This document shows, piece by piece, positions 18,294-27,863 of a stretch of 32,126 nucleotides of DNA. Source of the DNA: Kocuria atrinae C3-8 (GTDB lineage: Bacteria; Actinomycetota; Actinomycetes; Actinomycetales; Micrococcaceae); assembly GCF_000286355.1 (NCBI RefSeq), contig NZ_AJXN01000138.1, forward strand, positions 1 through 32,126, given 5' to 3'. The notes beneath the pieces are model-generated. The model ran no database searches, was not told where the DNA came from, and worked only from the letters and a program-made list of their open reading frames with translations. The translations under genes were made by a program, and so were the position numbers. Each line of letters starts with the position of its first letter. The first letter of the stretch is position 1.

Positions 18294-19432
18294 TTAGTCC
18301 AGGTGACGCTCTTCTGGTCCGTCGTACTCGGACAGCGGTCGGATCAGCGAGTTGGCGGCGCGCTGTTCCATGATGTGTGCGGTCCAGCCGGTGATGCGGG
18401 CGCACACGAAGATGGGCGTGAACGTGGGAATGTCGAAGCCCATGAGCCAGTACGTGGGACCGGCCGGGTAGTCCAGGTTGGGCTTGATGGACTTGGCCTC
18501 GTCCATGGACTTGGCCAGACCGTTGTACAGCCCCAGAATCTCGGGGCGGTCGTAGTAGTCGAGCATGCGGAACAGAGCGTCCTGCATGGTGGGCACGCGC
18601 GAGTCACCGTGCTTGTACACGCGGTGGCCGAAGCCCATGACCTTCTTCTTCTCGGCCAGGGCCTTGTCCATCCATTCCTTGGAGCGCTTCTCGGCGTCCT
18701 CGGCGGACTCGTCCTTGCGGATGCCCAGTTCCTCGAAGGTGTGCATGACGGCCTCATTGGCGCCACCGTGCAACGGACCCTTCAGAGCACCGATCGCACC
18801 GACCACGGCCGAGTGCAGGTCGGCCAGGGTCGAGGTGATCACGCGACCGGTGAAGGTCGACGCGTTGAAGGAATGCTCGGAGTACAGAATGATGGATACG
18901 CGGAACGCGTCCACGACCTCGGGCGCGGCCTCTTCGCCGAAGGCCATCCAGAGGAAGTTCTCCGAGTAGTCCAGGTCGTCGCGAGGCTCGATGAGTTCCT
19001 CGCCGCGGCGACGTCGCTGGTCGTAGCAGACCACGGCGGGCATCACGGCGAACAGTTCCTGCGCTTGCGCAGCTCTGCCTCGGGAGAAGAATCCTCGGCG
19101 TCCGGGTGCTGGGCACCGATCACGGACGCGGCGGTGCGGCACACGTCCATGGGGTGGCAGTCCGTGGGCAGGGCGTCGATGATCTTCTTCAGCTCCGGGC
19201 TCAACGCGCGGTTGGCGCGCTCGCGCTTCTTGAAATCGGCGAGCTCGTCTTCGGTGGGCAGCTCACCGGTCCACAGCAGCAACGCGACTTCCTCGGGCGA
19301 GCACTTGGCGGCAAGTTCCTGAACGGGGTAACCGCGGTACAGCAGCGAGTTGGTCTCGGCGTTGACCTTGGACACAGCGGTGGTGTCGGCGACGACGCCG
19401 GCAAGACCCTTGCGAATCTCGGTTTCGGTCAT
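18294..19432 (-). CDS. prpC: 2-methylcitrate synthase (one frame break)
   Basis: Restored length is about 379 residues, as for citrate-synthase-fold methylcitrate synthases. It condenses propionyl-CoA with oxaloacetate. MTETEIRKGLAGVVADTTAVSKVN and LLYRGYPVQELA are typical of the PrpC subgroup. The catalytic region shows YSEHSFNASTFTGRVI, PLHGGANEAV and GFGHRVYKHGDSRVP. The ATG at 19432 follows GAAGGAGG. The frame breaks at about 19061-19070, where ELRK must continue as AQELFAVMPAVV, fitting one missing G. It is the last gene of gntR-prpD-prpB-prpC; a hairpin separates it from prpB. Identity over plain citrate synthase rests on the N-terminal pattern and on prpB/prpD/prpE nearby. Confidence 0.92.
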
Positions 19433-19469
19433 GGTGACCTCCTTCTTCGTGTGTGGTCGATCACTAGAA

Positions 19470-19502
19470 GCCTACGACGCCGCTGGGTAGCGCGTCGTAG
19501 GC
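19470..19502 (-). promoter_or_regulatory. Intercistronic hairpin between prpB and prpC
   Basis: GCCTACGACGC (19470-19480) pairs perfectly with 19492-19502, and a GCT/AGC pair with a four-base loop extends the stem across a bulged base. It lies seven bases after the prpB stop and 37 bases before the prpC start. No T tract of terminator length follows on the minus strand, so attenuation, RNA processing or 3' protection of the upstream message are all possible. Confidence 0.55.
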
Positions 19503-19508
19503 GAACGA

Positions 19509-20419
19509 TTAGTTACCCGGCGTGCCCGGGACCTCGAAGTTGAACACTCCGGAGTCGAACTGGTTGTACCCGTTGTAGTCCACCAGCTCGTACAGGCGCT
19601 TGCGGGTGAGCATGTTCTCCACCTCGGCCTGCTGAGTGCCGTCCTCGCGGATGGCGGTCAGCAGACGCTCGATGGCGCCCAGTGCCTGACGCTGCAGGGA
19701 GACGGGTAGATGATCATGGACACCCCGGCGTCCTGCAGTTCCTGCTTGGTGAACAGGTCGGACTTACCGAACTCGGTCATGTTGGCCAGGATGGGAACAT
19801 CCAAGGCCTCGGCCATGCGCTCGAACTCGGACAGGTCGGCCATGGCCTCCGGGAAGATGACGTCCGCACCGGCTTCGGCGAGAGCCTTCGCGCGGTCGAT
19901 GGCTGCCTCCAGACCGTCAACACCGCGAATGTCGGTGCGAGCCATGATCACAAAGTTGTCGTCGCGGCGGGACTCCACTGCGGCCTTGATGCGCTTGGTG
20001 GCCGTGGCGGTGTCCACCACGTTCTTGCCGTCCAGGTGGCCGCAACGCTTGGGGTTGAACTGGTCCTCGATGTGGCAACCGGCCAGGCCGGCGTCCTCGA
20101 GTTCCTGAACCGTGCGGGCCACGTTCATGGGCTCACCGAAACCGGTGTCCGCATCGACCAGCGCGGGCAGGTCGGTGGAGCGAGCGATCTGACCGGCGCG
20201 GGTGGCCACCTCGGTGAGCGTGGTCAGCCCGATGTCGGGCAGACCCAACTCGTTGGCCAGCACACCACCGGAGATGTACACGCCCTCGAAGCCCTGTTCC
20301 TGAATGAGCTTGGTGGACAGCGGGGTGAACGCACCGGGGAACTGAGCGACCTTCGGGTCGGCAAGTGCCTTGCGGAACGCCACGCGCTTTTCTGCGGGGG
20401 TGACTTTTGAATACAACAT
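19509..20419 (-). CDS. prpB: 2-methylisocitrate lyase (one frame break)
   Basis: Restored length is about 303 residues. PrpB cleaves 2-methylisocitrate to pyruvate and succinate, using a TIM barrel of the isocitrate-lyase/PEP-mutase family. Visible motifs are SGGVLANELGLPDIGL, DADTGFGEP, HIEDQFNPKRCGHLDGK (family signature with the catalytic cysteine) and ARTDIRGVDGLEAAIDRA. The frame breaks at about 19701-19706: after MIIYP it must shift by one base to read VSLQRQALGAIERLL, and then runs to MLTRKRLYELVDYNGYNQ and a TAA at 19511. ATG 20419 lies three bases after the prpD stop, so the two are probably co-transcribed and coupled. Confidence 0.93.
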
Positions 20420-20422
20420 GAT

Positions 20423-21953
20423 TTAGAAGATTCCCTTCTGGGCCTTCTCCAGGTCCACGGCCGCCACGATGTTCAGTTGGCCCAGTTCACCGGCTTCGAG
20501 TTTGGGCAGGCGCTGGACGGCGTCCAGGAACCGTTCGATCTCTTCCGGTGCCACGAGGCCCTCGGCCAAGGTGCGGAACTTGTTGATGTACTGCTCACGA
20601 GCGAACGGGCGGGCACCCAGCGGGTGAGCGTCCGCGACGGCGATCTCGTCCGTGATCACGGTGCCGTCGTTGAGGGTGATCTCCACGGAACCGCCGAAGG
20701 CCTTCTCGGAGATGTCCAGGGAGTGGTAGCGACGGGTCCACTCGGGATCCTCTTCGGTGGTGACCTTGTTCCACAGGGCCACGGTGTCCTCGCGGCCGGC
20801 ACGCTCCGGAGCGTACGAGTCCACGTGGTGCCACGCGCCGTCCTGCAGGGCAACCGTGAAGATGTAAGGAATCGAGTGATCCAGGGTCTCGCGCGAGGCC
20901 TTGGGATCGTACTTCTGCGGGTCGTTGGCGCCGGAACCGATCACGTAGTGGGTGTGGTGTGAGGTCTTGATCAAGATGGATTTCACGTTGGTGGGGTCCG
21001 CGACCTCGGGGTGTTCCTTGTGCAGCTTGCGTGCCAGGTCGATCCAGGCCTGTGCCTGGTACTCGGCGGAGTGTTCCTTGGTGTAGGTGTCCAGGATGGC
21101 GCGCTTGGCCTCACCCTGCTCGGGCAGCGGAACCTCGTAGGAGGCCTCGGGGCCGGAGAGGAGCCACGCGATCACACCGTCTTCGCTTCGTAGATGGGGG
21201 TGGGGGAGGTCTGGCCGCGCATCGCACGGTCCACGGCCTCGACCGCCATCTTGCCGGCGAATGCCGGAGCGTGTGCCTTCCACGTGGAGATCTCACCCTT
21301 GCGGGACTGGCGGGTCGCGGTGGTGGTGTGCAGACCCTGGCCGATGGCCTGGAAGATGGTCTCGGTGTTCAGACCCAGCAGCGTGCCGATACCGGCGGCC
21401 GCGGACGGGCCGATGTGAGCGATGTGGTCGATCTTGTGCTCGTGCAGGCAGATGCCCTTGACCAGGTCCACCTGGACCTCGTAACCGGTCGCGATGCCGC
21501 GAATCAGATCCTTGCCGTTGCTGCCCACGTGCTGGGCCACGGCCAGGATCGGAGGAATGTTGTCACCGGGGTGGGAATACTCGGCGGACAGGAAGGTGTC
21601 GTGGTAGTCCAGCTCGCGCACGGCCACACCGTTGGCCCACGCGGCCCACTCGGGGGAGACCGGGGCGTTGTTGTCCGGAGCGCCGTACAACAGGCGCCGT
21701 TGCCCGTGAAGCCGGAGCCTTCGGTGACCTTGTGGCCCAGTGCCTGGGTGCGGGCCGAGACGATGGGCGCACGGTTCAGGGAAGCAATGGCGACCGAAGC
21801 GTTGTCGATGATGCGGTTGATGACCATGTCTACAACCTCGGCGTCGACCTCGACCGGGTCGGTGGCCACCTTGGCCAGTTTGTAGGCCAGCTGCTCCTCA
21901 CGGGGCAGATTCTCCTTGGACGAGTACGTACGTACGGTGTGCTTGACGGTCAC
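20423..21953 (-). CDS. prpD: 2-methylcitrate dehydratase (two frame breaks)
   Basis: Restored length is about 510 residues, matching the MmgE/PrpD family. It dehydrates 2-methylcitrate to 2-methylaconitate. Family patterns are [17 protein letters not shown] near the N-terminus, the [30 protein letters not shown] core, [36 protein letters not shown] and [12 protein letters not shown]. The frame breaks at about 21690-21700 (before [14 protein letters not shown]) and about 21184-21189 (within [13 protein letters not shown]), each fitting one missing base. GTG 21953 has an AAGGA site seven bases upstream. It follows gntR by 69 bases and precedes prpB by three. The alternative dehydratase AcnD/PrpF is not present nearby. 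Confidence 0.93.
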
Positions 21954-22022
21954 GGGGAGTCCTTCCTCAGATCCGTTACGCGCGGACCGGTCGGCGCCGC
22001 GCGGGTGTAGCGGGTGTTGTGG

Positions 22023-22687
22023 CTACGATGCGGCGGGCCGCACCGGCGCCAATTCTTTGGTGTTCAAAGCGTGTTGCAGTGCGTTGCTCAGGTGCACGCG
22101 GGTGGTCGCGATGGCCAAGGCGGGATCGCCGTCGGCGATGGCCTGGGCAATGCGCTGGTGTTCGACGGCCGCTGATGCCAACCGCCGCGGGTCGGACTTG
22201 GAGAGCTTGCGCACGCGGGCCAGATGCAGCCGAACCCCGGCCTGTGCCTGTCGCAGGAACGGATTCGCGGCGGCCTCGTCGATCGCGGCATCCATGCGCT
22301 GGACCAGTTCGTAGTACGAGACGTGATCCGGGTCGTGGTCATTGGTGAGGCCTTCCACGGCCTCGAGAAGTTCCGAGGCCAAGGCGCGGAAAACTTCCGG
22401 TCGCCGCGGCGGGCGGCTAGTTCTGCGGCTCGGCAATCGAGGCTGTCGCGGAATTCGTAGAGGGACCGAACGTCGTCCGCGGAGATGGTCGCGACGACGA
22501 CGCCGCGGCCGCTGTGCGGTTCGGTCAGACCGTCCGCGGTGAGCCGGGACAGCGCTTCGCGCACCGGGGTGCGGGAGATGCCCAACCGCTCGGAGAGTTC
22601 GACCTCGCCGAGAACTTGTCCCGGCAGCAGGCGCCATTCCACTATGTCTGCGCGCAGTGCTTGGTAAGCGCGTTCTCCAGCTCGCAT
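22023..22687 (-). CDS. GntR-family (FCD) regulator of the prp genes (one frame break)
   Basis: Restored length is about 221 residues. The winged helix-turn-helix is AYQALRADIVEWRLLPGQVLGEVELSERLGISRTPVREALSRLTADGL at residues about 7-60. The C-terminal FCD ligand domain includes FRDSLDCRAAELAA, VQRMDAAI and EHQRIAQAIADGD. The frame breaks at about 22399-22409 (AARRG into RPEVFRALASELL), fitting one missing base. ATG 22687 has a strong AGGAGG. It is first in the minus-strand prp operon and divergent from prpE, with two TGTATACA sites in between, so it probably controls both and itself. The effector may be a 2-methylcitrate-cycle intermediate (inference). Confidence 0.88.
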
Positions 22688-22722
22688 GACACCTCCTCGT
22701 GATTCGCATCGAACACCCCGAG

Positions 22723-22730
22723 TGTATACA
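22723..22730. promoter_or_regulatory. Operator-like palindrome TGTATACA, gntR-proximal
   Basis: A perfect 8-bp palindrome within AGTGTATACATAG, 35 bases before the gntR start. On the minus strand it overlaps TATGTA/TATACA sequences that could be the gntR -10 region, suggesting autorepression. The core resembles known FadR/FCD-type GntR operators. It is repeated at 22786. Confidence 0.5.
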
Positions 22731-22785
22731 TAGACGCCTCGAATGGGCGAGTCTTTCGGGAAATATTCCGGAAAATTCGAATCTG

Positions 22786-22793
22786 TGTATACA
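22786..22793. promoter_or_regulatory. Operator-like palindrome TGTATACA, prpE-proximal
   Basis: A second exact copy, within GTGTATACAAAC, starts 63 bases after the first, which is about six helical turns, so both sites face the same side of the DNA. It lies just upstream of the proposed prpE -35 box, a position compatible with activation or looping repression. Confidence 0.5.
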
Positions 22794-22799
22794 AACCTA

Positions 22800-22828
22800 T
22801 TGAAAGGTGTGACTCACAACACTAGCCT
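22800..22828 (+). promoter_or_regulatory. Predicted prpE promoter
   Basis: TTGAAA (22800-22805) and TAGCCT (22823-22828) are separated by exactly 17 bases, fitting a housekeeping-sigma promoter. The start point would be near 22835, giving a leader of about 40 bases before ATG 22875. Confidence 0.5.
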
Positions 22829-22874
22829 GGAGCCAAGGCCGTCAAACGAGTCCAACAATGATGTCGGAGTGATC

Positions 22875-24797
22875 ATGTCCCAGGCTACGTACGCATCCAT
22901 TTACGAGAACAGTGTCAGCAATCCGGAACAGTTCTGGCTCGACGCTGCACAGGCCGTCGAGTGGGTCACCCCGCCCACTAAAGCTCTCGATGACTCGAAG
23001 GCTCCTATCTACCGTTGGTTCCCCGATGCGGAACTGAACACGAGTGTCAACGCACTGGACCGCCACGTCGAAGCTGGCAACGGGGACCGCACCGCCTTGA
23101 TCTATGACTCGGCCGTGTTGGGTATTCAGGAAGAAATCTCCTACAACGAGCTGCTGGAGCGCGTGAAACTGTTCGCCGGTGCGCTCGCGGCCCAGGGCGT
23201 GAAGAAGGGTGACCGCGTTCTCCTCTACATGCCGATGATCGCTGAATCCGTGGTCGGAATGCTGGCGTGTGCTCGTTTGGGAGCTGTGCACTCCGTGGTG
23301 TTCGGTGGATTCGCACCTCGCGAGCTGGCCAGCCGTATCGATGACTCCAAGCCCGTCGTGATCGTGACGACCTCGGGCGGTGTGGAACCCAAGCGTCGAA
23401 TCGAATACATCCCGTCGGTTGAGGAAGCCATCGAGATCAGTGACCACGCGCCGTCGGCGATCCTGGTCCACGAGCGTGAGGGTTTCGAGAACTCCGTGGC
23501 GGACGCACGCGAGCGTGCCGAAGGCGTCGATAACGCCCCCGCATGGTTGTCCTGGACCGAAGCTCTGGAAAACGCCGAACCCGCGGACGCGGTAACCGTG
23601 GCGGCCACGGATCCGCTCTACATCCTGTACACCTCCGGCACCACCGGTAAGCCCAAGGGCGTGGTGCGTGACAACGGCGGCCACGCGGTGGCGCTGACCT
23701 GGTCCATGAAGAACATCTACGACGTGGGAGAGGGCGAGGTCATGTGGACCGCCTCGGACGTCGGCTGGGTCGTGGGCCACTCCTACATCGTCTACGCGCC
23801 GCTGCTGGTGGGCGCCACCACGGTGCTCTACGAAGGCAAGCCCGTGGGCACGCCCGACGCCGGCGCGTTCTGGAAGCGCGTCAACGATCACGGCGTGAAG
23901 GCGCTGTTCACCGCTCCCACCGCCCTGCGTGCAATCCGTAAGGCGGATCCCGAAGGTGATTTCGTCAAGGACTACGACATCTCCTCGCTCAAGGCACTGT
24001 TCGTGGCCGGCGAGCGACTGGACCCCGAGACCTACCACTGGGCCGCCAAGGTGCTCGGTGTTCCCGTGATCGACCACTGGTGGCAGACCGAAACCGGGTG
24101 GGCCATTTGCTCCAATCCGTTCGGCATCGAGAAGCTGCCGATCGTTGCTGGTTCGCCCACCGTTCCGGTGCCCGGTTACAACGTGGAGATCCTGGATCCC
24201 CTGGGCGATCCCGTGGCCCAGGGCGAAGAGGGCAACATCGCGGTCAAGCTGCCCTTGCCTCCCGGTACGTTGGCCACCCTGTGGGGCGACGACGATCGCT
24301 ACATTTCCTCGTACCTCGAGGCCTTCCCGGGTTACTACGCAACCGGTGACTCCGGTTTTATCGATGAGAACGGCTACGTCTATGTGATGGGCCGTACCGA
24401 CGACGTGATCAACGTGTCCGGCCACCGTTTGTCCACGGGCCAGATGGAGCAGATCGTGGCCACGCACCCGGATGTCGCCGAGTGCGCGGTGATCGGTGTC
24501 AACGACCCGCTCAAGGGCCAGCGCCCGTCCGGTTACGTGGTGCTCAAGACCGGCTCCGAGATCAGCGAGGACGAGCTGGCCAAGGATCTGGTCAAGCTGG
24601 TGCGTTCCGGCATCGGCCCCGTGGCCGACTTCAAGGACGTGGCCGTGGTGGAAGCACTGCCCAAGACCCGCTCCGGCAAGATCTTGCGCAAGACCATGCG
24701 CCAGATGGCCGACGGTGAGAAGTACTCGGTGCCCTCGACCATCGAGGACGATTCGGTCTTGGAGGCGCTGCACTCGATCTTGGCGCCCAAGTCCTGA
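22875..24797 (+). CDS. prpE: Propionyl-CoA synthetase
   Basis: An intact 640-residue acyl-CoA synthetase that activates propionate to propionyl-CoA via propionyl-AMP. The ACS N-terminal domain starts YASIYENSVSNPEQFW. Core motifs are YILYTSGTTGKPKGVV (phosphate loop), DHWWQTETGW (adenylate binding), YYATGDSGF and GRTDDVINVSGHRLSTGQ (hinge). The C-terminal PKTRSGKILRKTMR carries the catalytic lysine commonly regulated by acylation. PrpE is preferred over acetyl-CoA synthetase because of VRDNGGHAVAL and the prp genes next door. ATG 22875 has GGAG five bases upstream; the in-frame start at 22743 would read through the operator and promoter. It is divergent from gntR-prpDBC and closed by a strong terminator. 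Confidence 0.94.
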   Translation: MSQATYASIYENSVSNPEQFWLDAAQAVEWVTPPTKALDDSKAPIYRWFPDAELNTSVNALDRHVEAGNGDRTALIYDSAVLGIQEEISYNELLERVKLFAGALAAQGVKKGDRVLLYMPMIAESVVGMLACARLGAVHSVVFGGFAPRELASRIDDSKPVVIVTTSGGVEPKRRIEYIPSVEEAIEISDHAPSAILVHEREGFENSVADARERAEGVDNAPAWLSWTEALENAEPADAVTVAATDPLYILYTSGTTGKPKGVVRDNGGHAVALTWSMKNIYDVGEGEVMWTASDVGWVVGHSYIVYAPLLVGATTVLYEGKPVGTPDAGAFWKRVNDHGVKALFTAPTALRAIRKADPEGDFVKDYDISSLKALFVAGERLDPETYHWAAKVLGVPVIDHWWQTETGWAICSNPFGIEKLPIVAGSPTVPVPGYNVEILDPLGDPVAQGEEGNIAVKLPLPPGTLATLWGDDDRYISSYLEAFPGYYATGDSGFIDENGYVYVMGRTDDVINVSGHRLSTGQMEQIVATHPDVAECAVIGVNDPLKGQRPSGYVVLKTGSEISEDELAKDLVKLVRSGIGPVADFKDVAVVEALPKTRSGKILRKTMRQMADGEKYSVPSTIEDDSVLEALHSILAPKS

Positions 24798-24815
24798 GTG
24801 GTCATGGTGTGACGG

Positions 24816-24847
24816 GAGGCAGCCGGGGATTCGTCCCCGGCTGCCTC
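24816..24847 (+). terminator. prpE terminator
   Basis: A perfect 13-bp stem (GAGGCAGCCGGGG, 24816-24828 with 24835-24847) with a six-base loop lies 18 bases after the prpE stop and is followed by TGGTTTATT. It ends only 16 bases before the next ATG. Confidence 0.85.
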
Positions 24848-24863
24848 TGGTTTATTCGGTGTC

Positions 24864-25379
24864 ATGACCAACACTGTGGAATGGGCCGTCCGGCCGGAGA
24901 TAGACCAGGATCGTGCTGCCGTCCGGTACGTGCTCGAGCAAGCGTTTCCGACCGCTGAGGAAGCCGATCTGGTGGATGCGCTCCGCAGCGACTCCGCGTG
25001 GCTCGAAGGGTTGTCCTTCGTCGCGGAAGATCAGGACGGCACGGTGGTGGCTCACGCGCTGTTGACCCGGTGCCACATCGACAATGTTCCCGCGCTGTGC
25101 CTCGCCCCGTGTTCGGTGCTGCCCGATCAACAAGGCGGGGGAGCGGGTACGGCGGTGACGATGGCCGTGCTGCACGCAGCTGCAGAGCGAGGGGAAGAGT
25201 TCGTCGTCGTTCTGGGCCACCCGGAGTACTACCCGAGATTCGGCTTTGAGAGGGCCTCCGCTTCGGGGGTGCACTTGAGCATCGAGGTTCCCGATGAGGC
25301 ACTCATGGTGCTGTCCCTGGACGGCACCACTCCGGTTCCTGGCGGGCTGGTTCGCTACGCGGAGCCCTTCGGCATCTGA
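24864..25379 (+). CDS. GNAT N-acetyltransferase, YhbS-like
   Basis: An intact 171-residue protein. The GNAT fold shows in the N-terminal WAVRPEIDQDRAAVRYVLEQAF, a CLAPCSVLPDQQGGGAGTAVTMAVLHAA segment equivalent to the acetyl-CoA loop (motif A), and VLGHPEYYPRFGFERAS, typical of the YhbS subgroup. The acceptor substrate is unknown. It follows prpE by 66 bases, but the terminator and the lack of a clear ribosome-binding site suggest separate, possibly leaderless expression. A role in acylating PrpE, as GNAT enzymes do elsewhere, is tempting from position, but YhbS-type proteins are not the usual Pat enzymes, so I do not assign it. Confidence 0.82.
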   Translation: MTNTVEWAVRPEIDQDRAAVRYVLEQAFPTAEEADLVDALRSDSAWLEGLSFVAEDQDGTVVAHALLTRCHIDNVPALCLAPCSVLPDQQGGGAGTAVTMAVLHAAAERGEEFVVVLGHPEYYPRFGFERASASGVHLSIEVPDEALMVLSLDGTTPVPGGLVRYAEPFGI

Positions 25380-25383
25380 CGAG

Positions 25384-26082
25384 TCACCCGTTCCAGCCGT
25401 ACTCCAACTCGGGGCGGCCGGGAGTGCCATGGCGAGAGCGCCGTTGAACGGTTCCCTTCTCGGTCAGGTGCTCGAGGTAGCGCCGAGCCGTGACTCGGGA
25501 CAACCCCAAGTCCTTGGCGAGCTCGGCGGCCGACCGGAACTGCCCGGCCTCTTGCAACGCGGTCACCAAAGAGTCGAGGGTCTCAGGTGAGAGTCCCTTG
25601 GGAGTCTTCGGTGGCGACTGGTCCTGCATCGTGGCGAAGGCCCGGTCGAGTTCGGACTGATCAAACGTGGTGGAGGCTGGTGTGGCCGCGGACAGCAACC
25701 GGTGGTACTCCGCGTAGGAGGCCAACTTGCGTTCGAACACCGCGAACGTGAACGGCTTGATCAGATATCCGACCACCCCGAGTGCCGTGGCACCGCGCAC
25801 CGTCCCCGCGTCACGGTGAGCGCTGACGATCATGAAGTCGACATCCACGCGGCGTGCTCGAAGGGTGCGCGCCACGTCCAGCCCGGACATGTCCGGCAGG
25901 TTGATGTCCTGCAGCACCAAGTGCACGGGATCCGGGCCCGAGGCTTTCTGGAGAATGGCCCGGGCCGCCGCCTGCCCCGTGAGGGCGACACCCACCACCC
26001 GGAAGCCAGGACAGCGCTTGACGTACTCCGCGTGGGCCGCCGCGGTGAGTTCTTCATCGTCCACGACGAACACGTTGATCAT
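25384..26082 (-). CDS. CitB/DctR-family response regulator
   Basis: An intact 232-residue regulator. The receiver domain (1-120) has the acidic pair D8/D9, phospho-acceptor D59 (LVLQDINLPDMSG), S in IVSAHRD and K in YLIKPFTF. The C-terminal region (about 170-225) holds a helix-turn-helix (RSAAELAKDLGLSRVTARRYLEHLTEKG), as in CitB, DcuR and DctR. I start at ATG 26082 (MINVFVVDDEE) because it begins the receiver fold and overlaps the kinase stop as ATGA; the upstream in-frame extension is shadow sequence of the kinase. It should activate dctA, whose promoter lies beyond the kinase gene. C4-dicarboxylate or citrate sensing is expected from the family. Confidence 0.9.
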   Translation of the reverse strand: MINVFVVDDEELTAAAHAEYVKRCPGFRVVGVALTGQAAARAILQKASGPDPVHLVLQDINLPDMSGLDVARTLRARRVDVDFMIVSAHRDAGTVRGATALGVVGYLIKPFTFAVFERKLASYAEYHRLLSAATPASTTFDQSELDRAFATMQDQSPPKTPKGLSPETLDSLVTALQEAGQFRSAAELAKDLGLSRVTARRYLEHLTEKGTVQRRSRHGTPGRPELEYGWNG

Positions 26083-27720
26083 GAGCCGTCCCCTTCCGCA
26101 TCGCGGGCCGAGTCGTGCACGGGGATCTCCACTGTGAAGACCGCTCCCGCATCGTTCACGTAGCTCAAGCGTGCTCCCCAAGATTCTGCGATTTGATACG
26201 CCAGATACAGGCCCACACCGCGCATGGAGCCGCCGGTCGGTTTGGTGGAGACCCCGCGTTCGAACAATGAACCGGCCACCTCGGGATCCACGCCGGGACC
26301 GGTGTCCGCCACGGTGAGATGCACGAAACCCGGTCGGTCGGACGGGGCCAATTCCACCTCGACCGCCGGTTCCTCCCGGTCCTGGTTGGACGCCGCCGCG
26401 TAGATCGCGTTGTCCACCAGGTTCCCGACCACGCTCACCACCTCCGAGGGATCTGCCGACGACGCTGGAATCTCACCGAGCACCAGGACCTGCAGGTCCA
26501 CACCCCGCTCGTGTGCTTCCGCGGTCTTTCCGAGCAGCAGGGCGGAGAGATAGGGATCGGCCACCGATTCAGTGACCGTTGATCCCAGATCGCGGGTCAT
26601 CGTGAGGTTGGACGCCGCGAACTCCAACGCCTGCGGATACCGTTCGAGTTCCAGCAGGGACACCACCGTGTGCATTCGATTGGCGTGTTCGTGGGTTTGC
26701 GCTCGCAGTCCGGCGGCCATGGTGCGTACGGTGTCCAGCTCGCCGGACAACCGCGTCAACTCGGTATGGTCCTGGACGATGAGCACCCGCAGCTTGGAAT
26801 CACGTGAGGCCTTCACGCACGAGACGATCAAGGTTCGGGTTCCCACGGTGCACCACTCGTCCAAGAACTCCCGTTGGTCATCGACGAGTTCCCGGATCAC
26901 CGCGGGCAGAGTTTCGGAGGGCAGCGGTTCGTTTCTTCGACGCAACGTGACGGAACGACGTCGCGGTGCCGGGGCGGCGTCGTCGGCGTCGGGTGTCATA
27001 TCGAGAAGGTGCCGAGCGCGGACATTGGCGAGCACGGGCGGCCGAGCTCGTCGAGCAGGACGAGACCCTCGCGGGCTTCGGCCAGAACGGCGCGGTTGAG
27101 GGCCTGGGCGCGGACGAGGGATTCGGGTGCCTGACCGTTGGTGGCGCGGCTGAGGTAGCGGGCCAAGACGTAGCTGACCAGCGAGGACATCAGGAGCAGG
27201 GCCAGGACGATCAGCGCGAGCCCCGGGAGCTGTTGTCGATTCTCTTGCGCGATCTGATTGAGCAGCACCCCGCTGGAGACCAACCCCACGATCGAGCCGT
27301 CGGTGTCGTAGATCGGGGCGATGGTGCGCACGGACGGGCCCAGCTGACCGGTTTCGGTGACCGTGTACGTCTCGCCCGCGAGCGCGTGGGAGCGATCGCC
27401 CGAGTAGGGGTGGCCTACGAATTCGGGGATCGCGTGGGTGAGGCGCGTGCCTCGGGAGTCATGAGCGTGACGAAATCGATGTCGGATTCGTCTTCGATCC
27501 GATGGGCGTAGGCCTGCAGACGGGCGGTGGGGTCGTCGGATTTCAGGCCCTCTCGCACGAACGGATCCTGGGCCATCACGGAGGTCGCCGCACGGGTCAC
27601 CGACTCCGCGCGCAAGGTGACCCACGAGCGGGTCTGCTGGATCATCACCAAGGCCACGACCACGGAAATGACGATCACCAAGCCGTGCTGGAGCGCCAGG
27701 AATCGCTTGGCGAGTGACAC
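26079..27720 (-). CDS. CitA/DcuS/DctS-type sensor histidine kinase (two frame breaks)
   Basis: Restored length is about 547 residues. There is an N-terminal membrane helix (FLALQHGLVIVISVVVALVMI) and an extracytoplasmic Cache/PAS-type sensor (TRSWVTLRAESVTRAATSVMAQDPFVREGL through IYDTDGSIVGLVSSGVLLNQI). A second helix (LPGLALIVLALLLMSSLVSYVLA), a cytoplasmic PAS and a SpoOB-type dimerisation region with the phospho-acceptor His in RAQTHEHANRMHTVVSLLEL follow, then an ATPase domain (GNLVDNAIYAA; VADTGPGV; GVGLYLAYQIAES). Frame breaks at about 27446-27453 and about 27034-27041 each fit one missing base. GTG 27720 has GGAGG five bases upstream. It couples to the regulator by ATGA and is divergent from dctA. 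It should sense citrate or C4-dicarboxylates outside the cell. Confidence 0.88.
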
Positions 27721-27776
27721 ACGCACCTCCGCAGCTTTCCGAACCGGCCCGCCAGGACAGGACTGTGACGGGCGCC

Positions 27777-27792
27777 ATGAACAGTATGAACA
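27777..27792. promoter_or_regulatory. Direct repeat ATGAACA, candidate regulator site at dctA
   Basis: Two identical ATGAACA copies (27777-27783 and 27786-27792) are nine bases apart in the 143-base region between the sensor kinase and dctA. The regulator of the adjacent two-component system is the natural candidate to bind here. A TAGTCA sequence downstream, around 27824, might be the dctA -10 box. Confidence 0.3.
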
Positions 27793-27863
27793 CAACGCGA
27801 CAGAACTCACAGCCCTGCGTGAGGCTAGTCACTATTCCAGCACTCGTGTTCTAAGGAGCCATC

